Origin: Phlebiopsis flavidoalba
Taxonomy: Eukaryota > Basidiomycota > Agaricomycetes > Polyporales > Phanerochaetaceae
NCBI GenBank assembly: GCA_035772785.1
Contig: JAOCPU010000003.1
Span: 682,001-746,000, forward strand
Reading direction: 5' to 3'
Length of the DNA stretch: 64,000 bases
The position numbers and the translations under genes are program-made. Positions 12,430-24,930 of the stretch are shown here, in pieces (within the stretch, counting starts at the first letter, position 1; every line of letters starts with the position of its first letter). The notes below the pieces were generated by a model. That model was not told where the DNA came from and made no database searches. It worked only from the letters and a program-made list of their open reading frames with translations.

Positions 12430-13383
12430 ACGACGAAATAGAGGTGTATACGTCTCGGGAAACTCGTAAGAGCTTGTAGAGCCGGGTGGTCATCGATTCA
12501 TCGTGTGAAAGTAAATTTCAGCTCCGCTCGAGGGACGCGACGCGTGTGCGTCACGTGATCCAGCTAGCGCGGGAAGCTTAGCGCTTAGCAGGCCGCCAGT
12601 GTGAATATTCCCCGTAACTTCGTTGTACATGTTGCACTATGAAGCGGATGCACTGGAGGGAGGCGTGACATGGCTTTTTATGGCAAGTATTCGACACGCT
12701 TTATGCCACATACACCTGCTCAAAGATACTCCAGATGGCTCGTCGTAACCGCAGTGTTAGTGATCGGACTACTTACACTGATACTGCCGAACTACACCCC
12801 AATTCGCGGTGTTTATTAGGATACACATACCGCACTGTGGGTTCAAATGCTGTTCATTCATCCGAAGATCTACCCACATGGGGCGATTGAGCGGCGTGGG
12901 GCTGCTACAGAAGTGCGCCAATGGCCAAACTCGTGGTCAGAAACCAGTGTGTAAGAAGAGCTTCTGCTGCAACCAGTGGTTGTACACGGTACTTTCTCTC
13001 AATACCGGATAAAGCTAGTTTGAGCCGGATGTCTCATTTCTCACTGTCGTACTTGACCCATGTGCATGGTCTGGCTGCATTGATGTGTTGGCATTACTTC
13101 CTCCGACCTTTGAGGGCTCTCATGCCCACCAAGCATGCCGTATGCCTTTCACACACTCTTCTACAGAGCGTTCACAGTGTTTATTTTTGCTTGTGATGGC
13201 TCACATGCAGTAGCTCCCTTCCTTCGGAACGACAAAATGGCTCCAGTGATTTCAATGTGACCTACGAAGGCCTCGTATTGTTCACCGGGATGAACACAGC
13301 CTCACGGCGGCCGCAGTGTAATTTAATAGTGGAGGGGTAGACCATTTTATCGTCCATATTTAAGACTGACAATCTCTTAGACT
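12430..13383 (+). other. Intergenic stretch with a possible short membrane ORF
   Basis: A plus frame starting at 12670 encodes about 49 residues, with a single predicted membrane helix (WLVVTAVLVIGLLTLILP) after a basic N-terminus, and stops at about 12819. A second frame at about 13036-13210 is open for 59 residues (FLTVVLDPCAWSGCID). The first looks like the N-terminal anchor of a type II membrane protein, but no catalytic domain follows that I can recognise. The rest is the upstream flank of the first carboxylesterase. Confidence 0.25.
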
Positions 13384-13414
13384 ATGCAGCGAGTTCTTTA
13401 TGTCGCCCTCCACC

Positions 13415-15834
13415 ATGAACTGGCTAGGAGCTTTGGCTATATGGGTCAATCTCGCATGGCCGCTCTTATGTTTAGCTTCTATTCCACCAATCACACACCC
13501 TTCACCCGTCGTGCATCTCACCTCTGGGTCATTTTTCGTGGCACATCCGCAGGGGCACCCAACAACACGGATACGGTGGTTAGGTATCCATTCGCTGAGC
13601 CGCCCGTTGGAGATTTACGCTTCAAGGCCCCTGTGCCAATCTTCTTCCTACCCTTGGCGTACAGAATGCAACAGCATTCGGAAATGCATGCCCGCAAGTG
13701 CCTTCCGATCATTTAGGCGCGCCCATGAGCGAAGACTGTCTGTTTCTCAACGCGAGTATATTGAATACGTATATTCTATCATGTTCACACTCATCACACG
13801 TTCAGGTTTGGAGACCAGCTGGGACAGCCGCAAACGATAAGCTCCCAGTGCTAGTCTGGATTTATCTTGAGCCATGTTGCATCTCTTGTTGTAATGTAGA
13901 CTTACGACACAATAGCCTGGATCCTTTATGACGAGTAAGTCTCTCGTGTGCCTCGTAGTAGGCCTTGATCATAACAAATTTTTAGAGCGGCATCCGATCC
14001 AGAGTTTGATCCTACACTGAGTGCATAAGTCGATCGATATCTATGTAATTTGATGACCGGGGACCATGTAGGCATCTTAAACCGTGGCGTGGACATTGGA
14101 AAGCCGCCTGATTTTTTTGTCTCCATGTAGGTTAAATACTAGCTGTTTATGCCGGCGCATACTGAGACCTTCGATAGGAATTACCGCCTGAACACGTTTG
14201 GATTCGTCAGTCTTCCCACAATCTACAATCTTCCCTTCATGCCTCTCACATCCCTTAAGCTCGCAAGCTCACACATGGCTCCACAAGATTTGAATGCCGG
14301 GTTCCATATCAACGGCTTGCTTTGAACTTTGTCCAGGAGAAATATTGCAGCTTTTGGTGGCGACCCTGAGAAGGTGAGTGGTATTTCGTAGCCGGAGTCG
14401 TGTTATGAAAATCGCACATTTGAAGGTGACGGTAGGGGCCAATCAGCTGGTGCTTGGAAAGTATCGTGCGGAGGCACACACACCATGCTAGTTTCCGCCC
14501 GCAAGCCCAAACTTTTATTCCGGAGCGGCAATATGGGACTCATCCACTGGGCCTAGTGTGGGGTGTTTCATTCTATGATGTGGCTTTGATCACATAACGG
14601 GCGCTTGGTATTCAGGAAGTACACTGCTCCTCCGGCTCATTCAACTTTACGATGAACCTGGACAACCCTATTTTTAACCTGTGTTAAGCTCACTGGGATG
14701 TCCCGAAGGTCCGCTATCATTTACTGTGTCTTCAGAGGTCCCGTTTGATGTGAATGCTTTCAACTTTGCGCCGGCTCGGAGCTCACCATGGGCGAACAGA
14801 TTCTTCTAAATATCTCCAACACTCTGACAAATGAACGTCTCAATCAACGGTTCCAATTATGCAAACCTGCTGTAGGTCCCCCAGGGAGCTTTGTTACAGC
14901 ACGACCATCACATCAATTGCTATGGCGCATTTCCTGACACGTAACCCCTACTGGCAGGCACCATGTAGGCAACGGTATACATAACCAGTCGGTAGACAGA
15001 ACGCTCATTTTAACTCATAGCTGAACGAAGGGACGCTGTTTAGCAAGGCGGTCCCTGGGGCTCCACACCCCTCCGTCAGAAGAAACCCAAAGCGTTTCAA
15101 TTGCTTTCGTTCGCGGCTTACTGGTTGACCCATCCACCGTCACTGACGGCACCTTAGGATACTATCGATCGGTTAAATATCCTGCCAGTGACCCTTCTCT
15201 CGGCGGTGTCTTTAATACGGGTGACTCTCTTTTTGATCGCGCAGAAGCATGGTACAACACGGACAACATGTATCTCGCCTGCACGACGCCTATTCTTTGG
15301 AAGCGGGCCGCACAGCACCAACCTCTTTTTCGTGGCTACTTCTTCAAGGAGTTCATACCAGGGAAATAATGTCACTCTTGGAGGTACGCAACACGGGTGT
15401 AGTTTGAGCTGGCACTTACTCATGAGTACCGTTTTGCAGTATTTCATGGCTTCGGAGCTTGAGCTTATCTTTGGGCCCGTCCCCGAACCCAATTGAAGAC
15501 GAATTCGCAAACCAATTGACCGACTTTTATATCATTTTGTGGCCAATTTGAATCCTGGAGGTACGGCTACACCAATCGGCCTGTGTGCGAGCCATGATTT
15601 GCTAACGATGGCGGAATTACGTTGGCACGGCATCGTGGCCTCAGTATGCATCTCAAGACCAAACGGGTTGCTGCAGCTGATGCGAGGCAACGTCACAGCC
15701 ATAAGAGAATGGTACACGCCCGGTCTCTCCCGAAAGACACGTCAGAAAAACTGACATTTGAACTTAGATTTCCTGGCAGACAAAATCGCTTTTCTGGGAC
15801 TCTACGGATGTCCTGTCTCAAAATGCAAAAATGA
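13415..15834 (+). CDS. Type-B carboxylesterase, copy A (frame-disrupted)
   Basis: This is a secreted serine esterase/lipase of the carboxylesterase-cholinesterase family. The start at 13415 gives a signal peptide (MNWLGALAIWVNLAWPLLCL), followed by SPVVHLTSGSF, GIPFAEPPVGDLRFKAPVP in two adjacent frames, and MSEDCLFLN. The region near 13815-13865 reads LPVLVWIY, which precedes the oxyanion loop. Near 14337-14375 the FGGDPEKV block is visible, and the nucleophile elbow GQSAGAW lies at 14437-14457 with its serine codon at 14443. C-terminal blocks are [46 protein letters not shown], a catalytic-His-like VFHGF/GSEL, PNPGG-type loop, LLQLMRGNVTAI and a final QK before the TGA at 15832. The family normally has 540-560 residues; the span fits with many short introns. 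Frame switches occur every few dozen bases. It is the first of three direct tandem copies. Confidence 0.85.
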
Positions 15835-16420
15835 AGCCTGATGCCTGATGCAGCGTATCAAGTAGTACGAACACTTCAGGGTGTGCCTCAGTGGGCCCGG
15901 TCACTTTTGTAGGCTGGCTATATTTACCTGATACGTGTGACTAAACGAAATCGTTTAATATGATTTGCCTGTTTTTTTGAGGAAATAACAATGTCTGTCG
16001 CCAAATCGTCCGTACTCGTGTTGGCAACGAGATCAAAACTGAACTCACTGACCTTCCTTATCTGAAACGCGTCCAAAGAATAAGCGCCTTTCTGGTGAGA
16101 GGTTTTTGACGCCAGCCATCGAGTTTCCTCCAACTTGTTTATCCCAGACCAGAGTGTCCACATCCATGATTCAATGCCTTCACCCACAAGCTATCCTTCG
16201 CGCTCGCGCAAAGCAGGGCACATCGCCTTCCGTTAACGAATGTATCAGCCAACACTTGTAGTATTCTGTACTCAACTTCCAACGTTCGGGTCCCAGGCCA
16301 CGCTCAAACCGGTGAAACCTTAAATACCGTTCGTATAAGTAAAAAAAAGCGAGCAACAGTCCCCCCAACGCCAGCTATCTTTCATGTTGTTGCCCTTCTG
16401 ACCTTGTCCTCTGTGTAAAG
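15835..16420. other. Spacer between esterase copies A and B
   Basis: About 585 bases with no protein family signature. The minus frame at 15924-16187 is open but not recognised. The stretch probably contains the 3' end of copy A and the promoter of copy B. An A-run occurs near 16340, but I see no clear TATA box. Confidence 0.45.
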
Positions 16421-18775
16421 ATGGATCTGCCCGGATATCTATAGCCCTTGGTTCACTTTCGTGTTTTTCATTACTCTATCTGTCAACGCCTACTGTTACC
16501 ATGCCCGTCGTCATCTGACTTCAGGCTCATTCCAGGGAATTTCTACAGGGCAGCCATAACAACACTGATGCATGGCTCGCGTCCCGTTTCTCCCAGCCTT
16601 CAGCTCTCCCATTGGAAGTTTGCGATTCAAGCAACCCGTGCCGATCCTCTCGCTCCTCCTGCCGGAGTGTGCAGAATGCCACGACGTTTGGTAATGCTTG
16701 TCCACAAATTCCCTCCGACACTCTCGGGTGCCCCCATGAGCGAAGATTGCTTGTATTTGAATGTTTGCCTCGTTAATTTCTTGATGTCTTGTGCAGGAGC
16801 CGCTCATGTCATTGACAGATCTGGAGACCGAACCGTGGCACGGCAACAGGGGACAAGCTGCCCGTCCTCGTATACATCTATGTAGGTCAAATGAGCCACT
16901 GCACAACTTCATGTCTGAGCATCTTATTTTAGGGTGGTGCATGGATGATGGGGTATGTATCCGATCATTTGCGCTCACGTCCCTTCGCTGAGTTGGCTGT
17001 GGATAGATCATCTTCAGGTCCATTATATGATCCAACCCGTAAGTCGTGCAACACACCATGCGATAGCTTGCTCACTGGATACGTATAACAGGTATCATCA
17101 ACCGCAGTGTTCACTGTCGAAGCCACTCATTTTCCGTGTCCATGTGAGCAATGTTGGCCCGGGTGTACGAACACAGATATTCTAACCTTGAGAGCCTCTG
17201 CCAAGGAATTATCGCATCAATACGTTCGGCTTCGTGAGTTGTATCATCCCAGAAAATTTCGAAACAATAGTAACCGACGTATAGCTCGCGAGTCAACATG
17301 TCCCCGGGGAAGATCTAAATGCGGGACTACAGGACCAACGAGCCGCATTGAAGTTTGTGCAAGATAATATTGCAGCCTTTGGTGGAGATCCTGACAAGGT
17401 GATGGTTGCCAACAACTCGCCCATTGAGTGTCAGTTTCATTCTCTTGTAGGTGACGATATGGGGCCAGTCAGCGGGGGGCAGGAAGTGCGGAAACACATG
17501 TAGTGTTTCCAGCAAATGATACCTTGTTTCGCGCTGCTATGCTTGATTCCGCCACAGGTCCCTTGTACGTGGCTCTACATTATTTCCAAACCACCTTTCA
17601 ACGTACAGGAATCTTCCCTACAGCAAAACGTCCACCTCCAGCCTCCACTTATGACCGTCCTGATCAACCATACTTCAACCTTATTAAGATGGTCGGATGT
17701 CCAGAGGGTCCGACTTCTTTCAAATGTCTACAAAACGTTCCGTTTGAGGTCAACTCACTACACTTACAGGGGTCATTAGACATTAATAAACATTTAGATA
17801 TTGCTCAATGCATCCAATACTCTTACCAAGACGCGAGTCAATGATCAGCTATGGCAAACCTGCTGTTGGGCCTATCGATAGTCTCATTCCCGAGCGAGCT
17901 TCACAACGCATTGCCAAAGGTAATTTTGCACATATTCCTATCCTCGCAGGCACAAACGTAGGTGGTACCACCAAGCTGGAAATCAGGACGATCTCACCAA
18001 AGTGACATAGCTGAACGAGGGCACAAGACTGGCTGTTGACGTACTCGGGCTTTCTGTTCATCCTTCAAAGGAAGATCAAGCATTCGAAAGCTACATCCAG
18101 GACCTCCTAGTTGATCCCTCTACCGTCATGAACGAAACATTTCAGTCCATAAAAGCAATGTATCCAGCTAACGACACTTCACACTCGGTGGACCATTCAA
18201 CACAGGCGATTCACTATTTGACCGCGCTGAAGCGTGGTATGGTGACAACATGTACCTTGCCCCAAGGCGACTCTTGTTCGAAGCCGCGGCTCGCCACCAG
18301 CCCCTTTTCGGGTATTACTTCAAAGAGTTCATCCCAGGTAATGATCCTACCATGGGAGGTACGTCTGTCGCGTGATCAAGCAGAGCCCACAGTAATCCCA
18401 TCATATGACAGTCTCTCATGGCTCCGAACTTAGACTGCTATTTGGCCCCGTGATTAACCCGTCTCAACTTGCATTTGCCAACCAAATGCTCGATTTCTAC
18501 ATCAATTTCGTCAACGATCTCACACCCGGGCGGTACGCATCGTTTCAGTCCTTCTCAGCAGTCAACCTTGAGTGACACACTCCTTAGACCCGTGGCCCCA
18601 GTACACGCCTGAGAACAGGAGAGTGATCCAACTAATGAAAGGTAACATCACAGCTATCTCCGATGGTATGTGACCAACCGCTCCATCGGCTCAAGGCTGA
18701 CGAAGCGCAGATTTTGCACTGGAAAAGACGGAATTTTTGAACTCCCCGGCTATTCTCGCGGAAATGCAAAAGTAA
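16421..18775 (+). CDS. Type-B carboxylesterase, copy B (frame-disrupted)
   Basis: Same family as copy A. The N-terminus is poorly preserved: a methionine at 16421, then a hydrophobic [14 protein letters not shown] and [24 protein letters not shown] and [10 protein letters not shown] follow near 16605-16765. [19 protein letters not shown] sequence and FGGDPDKV lie near 17305-17400, and the nucleophile motif reads [10 protein letters not shown], serine codon 17469-17471. Later blocks include [80 protein letters not shown] sequence, [29 protein letters not shown] sequence, [14 protein letters not shown] (catalytic His region) and a terminal AEMQK before the TAA at 18773-18775. It is slightly better preserved in its second half than copy A. 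It is tandem to A and C in the same orientation. Confidence 0.85.
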
Positions 18776-19227
18776 AGGCGAACGTTATGGGTTCGCCTAG
18801 GACTCGGCGTCACACTCTCTTTAGCTACCGCGTACGACTCAATGAAATCGGTTTCTTTCCCTCCCTGGCAGATCCTCAGTCATCATGCATCCAGCTTCAT
18901 ACCGGGAGGTACGCGGCATAAACGAACAATCTGTGGGAACCATTGCCGCATGTCTTGCATAGCGTCTCACGTACGTCTTCAATGGTTATTTTTGGACTGC
19001 AAAACTGCTGCTCATCATCTAAGCCTGCACTTTCCTACAGAACGTCGTGACTTAAACCCATGATCGGGCTGGACGGGCCTGCGGGAAACGGGACCGCCAA
19101 GCATAGCGAGTGTCAGACGGAGCTGCTAAAAAAACATCACGCTCGCTAACGGAAGCCCTATAAAGCGCAGGACTGCAACTGAGCTCATCTCCCTGGTAGA
19201 TATACTTTGCACGCCTTCAACTTTTGG
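18776..19227. other. Spacer between esterase copies B and C
   Basis: About 450 bases. No domain signature was seen. Its distal end holds a TATA-like box in front of copy C. Confidence 0.45.
19159..19164 (+). promoter_or_regulatory. TATA-like box upstream of esterase copy C
   Basis: TATAAA lies 64 bases before the signal-peptide ATG at 19228, a plausible core-promoter spacing for a fungal gene with a short leader. It is a single short match and could be chance. Confidence 0.3.
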
Positions 19228-21566
19228 ATGAAGGTAGCCATGTTTCTTTTCAGCTTTCTTACTCTAGTTTTCCCCGCTCGCCGCCCACGCTTCACCTACG
19301 GCCCTACTTACCCATTCGCCCGTCGTCCATTTGAGCACAGGGTCGTTTCAAGGGCATTTCAGCTGGACCCCCGACCAACACCGAAAAAAAGTGGCTCGGG
19401 GATACCATTTGCTCAGCCCCCGACTGGCAACCTACGGTTCAAGGCTCCTGTTCCTATTGCTACTACGGCTAAGGGTGTTCAGAATGCGACGCAGTTCGGC
19501 AACGCTTGCCCACAAAGAGCCTCGGCGTCCCTGGTGCCCCGATTGGCGAGGACTGTCTATTTCTGAACGTGGGCAATGATCAAGGCCTTTACATCGCTTA
19601 TTAAACTGAGTACGATCTGTCACAGGTATGGCGACCCATCGGCACAACGTCTCAAGATAAACTGCCCGTCCTGGTTTGGTTCTATGTGCGTATCGAAAGC
19701 TCTGTGGATTTAAGTCAAAGTTGACCATCATCTACGTACGGCTAGGGAGGACTTCATGGACGGGTAAGGACCATTCCAGGCCAAGCTGTACTACATCTGA
19801 CTCAGCTGCTCATACGTACCAGCTGCTGCCTCGGACCCGTCATTTGACCCAACACGTGAGTTACGTTCTCTTTTGGCTGACAGCAGTATGATGGACTCTT
19901 TGCCTGTCGTAAGGATCATCAATCGCAGTACATATAAATATCTCGAGGCCCATCTCTTCGCTTCTGTGTACGTACACTTCACTTCATCAGGGAGTGTACC
20001 ATCCTTACGCGGACACCGATCTAGCAATTACCGTGTCAATACGTTCGGCTTCGTACGTCTGAGCTATCGTGTGTGGTCATGACCGGGCTGAACACAAAAC
20101 GTAGCTTGCGAGTTCCCACGCTCCCCGCCGAAGACTTGAATGCAGGCTTGCTCACGATCACAGGCTGCGTTGGCCTTCCTGCAAAAGAATATTGCAGCCT
20201 TCGGGGGCGACCCAGACAAGGTCCGTTGACGGAACTTTTGACCCAAATACTCGCTGACACCTGATACAGGTTACAATTTGGGACAGTCTGCGGGAGCAGG
20301 CAGTGTCGAGGCCCAGGTTATTTTCTCACCCAATAAATCGCTCTTCCGTGCAGCAATCTTCGATTCTTCTACGGGTCCCTTGTGAGAGCTGCATTTCCAT
20401 AAATCGGGCCGCCATAGAACTAATTACGCCTTCTCTCACGCAGCAAGACCGCCCCTCCCGCTTCGACGTATGACGAGCCTGGAAAGCCATTTTCTGAGTT
20501 GGTCCAGATGACTGGATGCACAGAGTCCTCAACGTCCTTCGAATGCCTGCAGAAAGTTCCGTTCGAAGTGCGTTCCTGGACTAATTTTGGCATCGGTACC
20601 ATTAGTATCTCACGCTTCTGCTCAGGCATTGCTCAACGCAACACTGGATCTTGTTGGGGACTTCGGCTCAATGGTCAGCTGTGGCAGCCAACGGTTGGCC
20701 CCGCAGGCAGCTTCGTTCCCGAGAGGCCTTTCACAGCGGATCGCCGACGGCAATTACCTCCACATTCCTGTACTTGCAGGCACTAACGTGAGGGCCACAA
20801 AAGCCTCCTAAGGATTGTGTTTCTGAAAGGTTTACAGCTCAATGAAGGTACTGTCTTCAGCGAAAGCGTTCTCGGAGTATCTGTCGCTCCATCCGACGAG
20901 AATTCGGCCTTCGACACATTCATTAAAAATCTTCTCGTCGACCCTTCTAAAGTCACGAACAACACATTCGACACTATCAATAAGCTGTACCCAGCCAACG
21001 ACTCGTCTCTCGGAGGCCGATTCAACACAGGGGATTCCCTCTTCGATCGCGCCGAGGCATGGTTAAACAACGGGACAATATGTTCCTCTCTGCGCGACGT
21101 TTATTCTTTGAGGCCGCCGCGCCTCATCAGCCACTTTTCGCGTATTTCTTCACGGAGTTCATTCCGGGGAAACAATCCGACTTTAGGAGGTGAGCCGACA
21201 AGGGCTATGTATCATTCGTGGCTGTATCATAACCATCTGGTTCGCAGTGACCTCACGGCTCTGAGCTTGGCATGCTCTTTGGACCTGTCCCGGAGGTCGA
21301 GCTCGATTTTGCCAACCAGATGCTTGACCACTATATCAACTTCATCACTGATTTGAACCCAGGAGCCCCATGGCCTCAATACACATCCGAGACCAAGCAA
21401 GTTCTTCAGCTCATGAGGAACAACATCACAGCCATTCCTGACGGTAAAATTGCGTCTCTCCCTCCACACCAATGATAACTCACAATTATGCGTGCGAACA
21501 GATTTCCTCTCGGACAAGACAAACTTCTTGGATTCGCAGACTGTCTTAGCTCAGATGCAAAAATGA
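19228..21566 (+). CDS. Type-B carboxylesterase, copy C (best preserved)
   Basis: Same family as A and B, with the longest intact blocks. The start at 19228 gives the signal peptide MKVAMFLFSFLTLVFPA. GIPFAQPPTGNLRFKAPVPI, VQNATQFGNACPQ and EDCLFLN follow by 19570, and LPVLVWFY near 19662-19685. TVNYRVNTFGF-like sequence lies near 20030-20055 and FGGDPDKV near 20197-20223. The nucleophile motif is GQSAGAGSVEAQ, serine codon 20287-20289. Then come [118 protein letters not shown]-type sequence at the catalytic histidine, and ITDLNPGAPWPQYTSETKQV. It ends AQMQK with the TGA at 21564-21566. Several indels remain, so it may not encode a full protein as written. Family members hydrolyse esters or lipids outside the cell; the substrate cannot be read from sequence. 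Confidence 0.88.
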
Positions 21567-21753
21567 GACGGGGAATATCAGGCGAATTGAGTGGCTCGGT
21601 AGTGCTGATCGCATCGGCTGGATGATTGTCACAGTTAAGCTTTTTTAACAGTCAAAAATCGTCCATCCCAAACACTCGTAAATACATGTTGCGTGCAAAT
21701 ACAATTCCAAAAAGACAGATGCGTTGCAAAGAAGATGCAGACCATTACATACT

Positions 21754-24301
21754 CTAATTAGGGCGAGATACAATAGATGAAACGGATGAGACAGAACTGG
21801 AATGTTTCCTGCGCCTTGGAATGGTATCAGGCCTATACGTCAAGGTGCGATTCGCCGGCCGCCGCCTCGTGCCCCAGTCGTCACAGAGCGTCGCGACATC
21901 GGAGTAGCTCGAATGAGACCGACGTATGGAGGGTCGTGGGACGGGGCTTGTTGAAGAGGTCACGTTGACGGTAGGCATACGGTATTCGTGGGTAGGCGGG
22001 TGAGGTGTTCCGTCGGATCCAGACAAGAAAGGCATGTGGGAGCGGGAGTGTGAGCGGCGAAGGGCGCTAGCCGTCGATGACACGGTGCGGGATGATTTCT
22101 GTGGAGAGTGACGACAGAGTGGATAGCGGCGACCAGAATGAGCTAATGGTAGAGGGAGGCTGCGCGACTCCGAGTAGAGGCCATGCTGCGCGAGGACGCC
22201 ATGCTGCGCAATGATGATGAACTCCCTGGACGAGTGGGATCGGGCGGAGAGCGTCCTGCGAGGTGAGCTGGGCTTCCCTGACACAAACCTCAGGTGAAAA
22301 AGTCGGGGGCGAAGGCCATGGTGCGGACGTCGAAATCCAGCTAGGATCCTCATCCTGACTAGAAGACTCTTCTTCGCTGCCACGGGTCCGACTTGATTTC
22401 GGTCCGCGACTGTGGTCGAGCCGAAGCGCCAGAACGTACGCTCTTCTCCATCGCGTCTTTCTCTGTGAAAGACTTTGGGAGCCATCTCCTTGTACTACGA
22501 GGGCAGAATCGTTGTCGATTTCTTTCTCGAGTTGGATCTCAGCATTGTCATCGTAACATACTAGAGGCCCCTCGGAGTTGAGAGGGTCGATGACTTCGCG
22601 GACGAATAGTCGGGCTGAATGGAACGCCTGTCGTGCTTGATTCAGGAACGGGAATGTCTGGAAGACGTGAAACCTGGAGCACCAGGCTGTAAGCACAGTC
22701 TCAACCAATTATGCGTCCACACGTACCGCATCCTGGTATAGCTCGTGACGAATTTTCACACCAGCTAAAAGTCGCCTTGTGAGCCAATAGCGTGATCTCA
22801 TCCCTGAGAACTTCAGAATCCCAGCTTGGATGAGCAGCGGTGGAAGGCCCTGAAATCTCCAAACAGTGGCTCGCGTACGGGTGGGTAAGATATTTTCTCC
22901 ATGTGTTCTCCCAGATAGCAGGCTATTGGATGAGGTTGATCGCCAGGCAATGGTGGTGGAACAACATCGTATTGGGCGTTACTCTCCCACGAGTCGCAAC
23001 TCATAGTCAGATTCTGTCGGGTTCCATGATCAGAACACCATCTACGGAACGTGAGGAAGTGTACTGACCAACCCAGTGGGTGACATGAGGATACCGCCAC
23101 CAGGTAGAGGATAATCATTATCTCGCAAGTACACATCATTAAAGCAAGAGTCAATCCGCCCCCTGCGCTGTCGCCTGCGACTATGATGTCCGTATGAGGT
23201 ATTCCGAGGTCATAGATAAGTCGAAAGTATGCGGATACAGCGTCATGAAGTGGTCCTGGGAAGCGTGTCTCGGGTGCAAGACGATAATCGACAGCTGATG
23301 CGAGGAAATCAACGAGAAGCACATCAATGGGCTGGGTTCAACATACCAAATAGCCTTCCGTCTAGGGCCTTAGAGAGGGGTATCGTAATGAGTCTATGGG
23401 TGGCCGGACTAGAGGTATAATAGGCAGCCTGCGAAATCAAAGGATATGAGCCCCAGATTTCACATAGCGCGTTATGACTTACCACCATGCAAGTATAATA
23501 TTACATGTTCTTTTCTACACTTTCGTAGAGTCTCTAGTGGGGGTCGGATTCCCTGAATGGTGTGTCCTCTTTGGCTGCTCTACGCTCGGCCTGTAGTCGT
23601 TGCCACGTTCTTTTGCCTACGACCCACTCGCCCGAAAGCTTCACGCAAGCCGTCCTCTGCGGTGTCAAATTCTGCAAGTATACCACGAAGGTTCCTCTGT
23701 CGAACGTTGAAGGTGACTGGTGTAACCAATGCGTCTGATGGAACGGGCACGAGGCCACTTATGCTCATGACAAGGCGGATCATGGCCTACAAAACTTGTC
23801 AGAAACCGCTACATCTGAAAGCAGCAAAGTTGCAGGATAAGGAGACTCACGAGGTCCGCGAGATGAGAATGTCGGCTGACGTCTCGCATGATGCAGGTCA
23901 AAATAGTCATCTGGATTCCCCAGGACTTTTTGGGCGGTCCATAAAGTTGATGAGACACGACCGCAGTAACAAGGTCGCTCGCTACGGAATGATAAAATGA
24001 GTGATACTTTCGTTGTGGGGCGGGGATGTACGGAGCCTGTGCCTATGTGTCTAGAAAAAACAGCATAGGTACAGTGCCGTTCGCCATCGGACTTACCTTT
24101 TGTCGCCGCAAACGCGCCATACCTCCACAGGTTCACCAATCTAAACGGTTCACGCTCCCTTTGCTTCAGTTTCGGGTCCCCCACGCGCGCAGAAGGAGGT
24201 AAGGGAACGCCAGAAGTCTCATAGTAGTGGCGAAGTAGCTCGTGTGATCTTTGAGTCGACGTCTGCCTTGGGAAGCTCGGAGGTATCTGGCCCCTTGACA
24301 T
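21754..24301 (-). CDS. Alpha/beta-hydrolase of the hormone-sensitive-lipase type (frame-disrupted)
   Basis: Fragments in order from the N-terminus: [20 protein letters not shown] at 24260-24190; [38 protein letters not shown] near 23765; [15 protein letters not shown] near 23640. Next comes the oxyanion motif VILYLHGG at about 23510-23485, split by an intron from [17 protein letters not shown]. Then come [40 protein letters not shown] (nucleophile GDSAG near 23180-23165), [11 protein letters not shown], a catalytic-His region [24 protein letters not shown] near 22680, and a long Ser-rich acidic tail to 21754. HGG plus YRLAPE plus GDSAGG identifies the HSL/abhydrolase_3 family. The unusually long Ser-rich C-terminal extension (roughly 250 residues) suggests a regulated cytosolic or lipid-droplet enzyme, but that is inference. 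Its 3' end converges on esterase copy C, 187 bases apart. Confidence 0.78.
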
Positions 24302-24930
24302 TCGAGCTCGCGGTTAAGAGAGACAACGGCCAAGTCATGAGGTAGTTTTGAGAGGACGGTGGGGAGGCTCTAGCACCCGTGAGGACAAAGACCTAGGACG
24401 TTGCGGGACGTAAGAGAGGACTCAGAGGCGAGAGATAGTACAGAGCACAACAGGAGCATGATGTGGGGTATTCTTTGAGGCCGGTCGGGATGTCCGAGAC
24501 ATGGACGTTGGGTGTTAGAAAAGAAGTCTGGGGAAGAAGGGAGAGGTGTAGGAGAAGGTCAAATGCGCGCGGAGAGCAAGCGTCGGTCTCATCTCGAATT
24601 GGCAGGGAAGCAGAAATAGACGCCCGCAGCGCGGTCGTTGACGTACCCAATCACATGCTAGACAAGTCGTCTCTTGGACACCTTTGTGCCCCACAGCATC
24701 CGCGGAACGCTGCTGCCGGTCATCGCTTCCACGACCATCGTGACGCCGCTATCCAGCCACAGGAAGCGATGAATGTCGGGTTAGAAGTACAATGTGCTAC
24801 ACACGCGGGTTATGGTAACAACATACAGGAGTGTGAAGTATATGGTTCCCAGCGTGATCAACTGTCGTTAGTAATCGTCGCCCCTACTCAGGATCTCCTT
24901 CCGAGTAGGCCGCAAGAGGAGTGTATGTTC
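24302..24930. other. Intergenic region between HSL-type hydrolase and MetAP2
   Basis: About 630 bases. A 176-codon plus-strand frame spans 24463-24993 but overlaps the antisense of MetAP2's 3' end and shows no domain. Minus frames include a hydrophobic fragment (LLCSVLSLASESS) that could be extra 5' sequence of the hydrolase. No firm gene was seen. Confidence 0.35.

Noticed and set aside
16511..17059. 182-codon minus-strand ORF
   Set aside because: It is antisense to esterase copy B, which has clear family motifs on the plus strand.
13415..21566. Repeat-induced point mutation as the cause of the broken esterase copies
   Set aside because: The breaks are mainly insertions and deletions plus scattered substitutions, not a C-to-T/G-to-A bias, and single-copy genes are equally affected.
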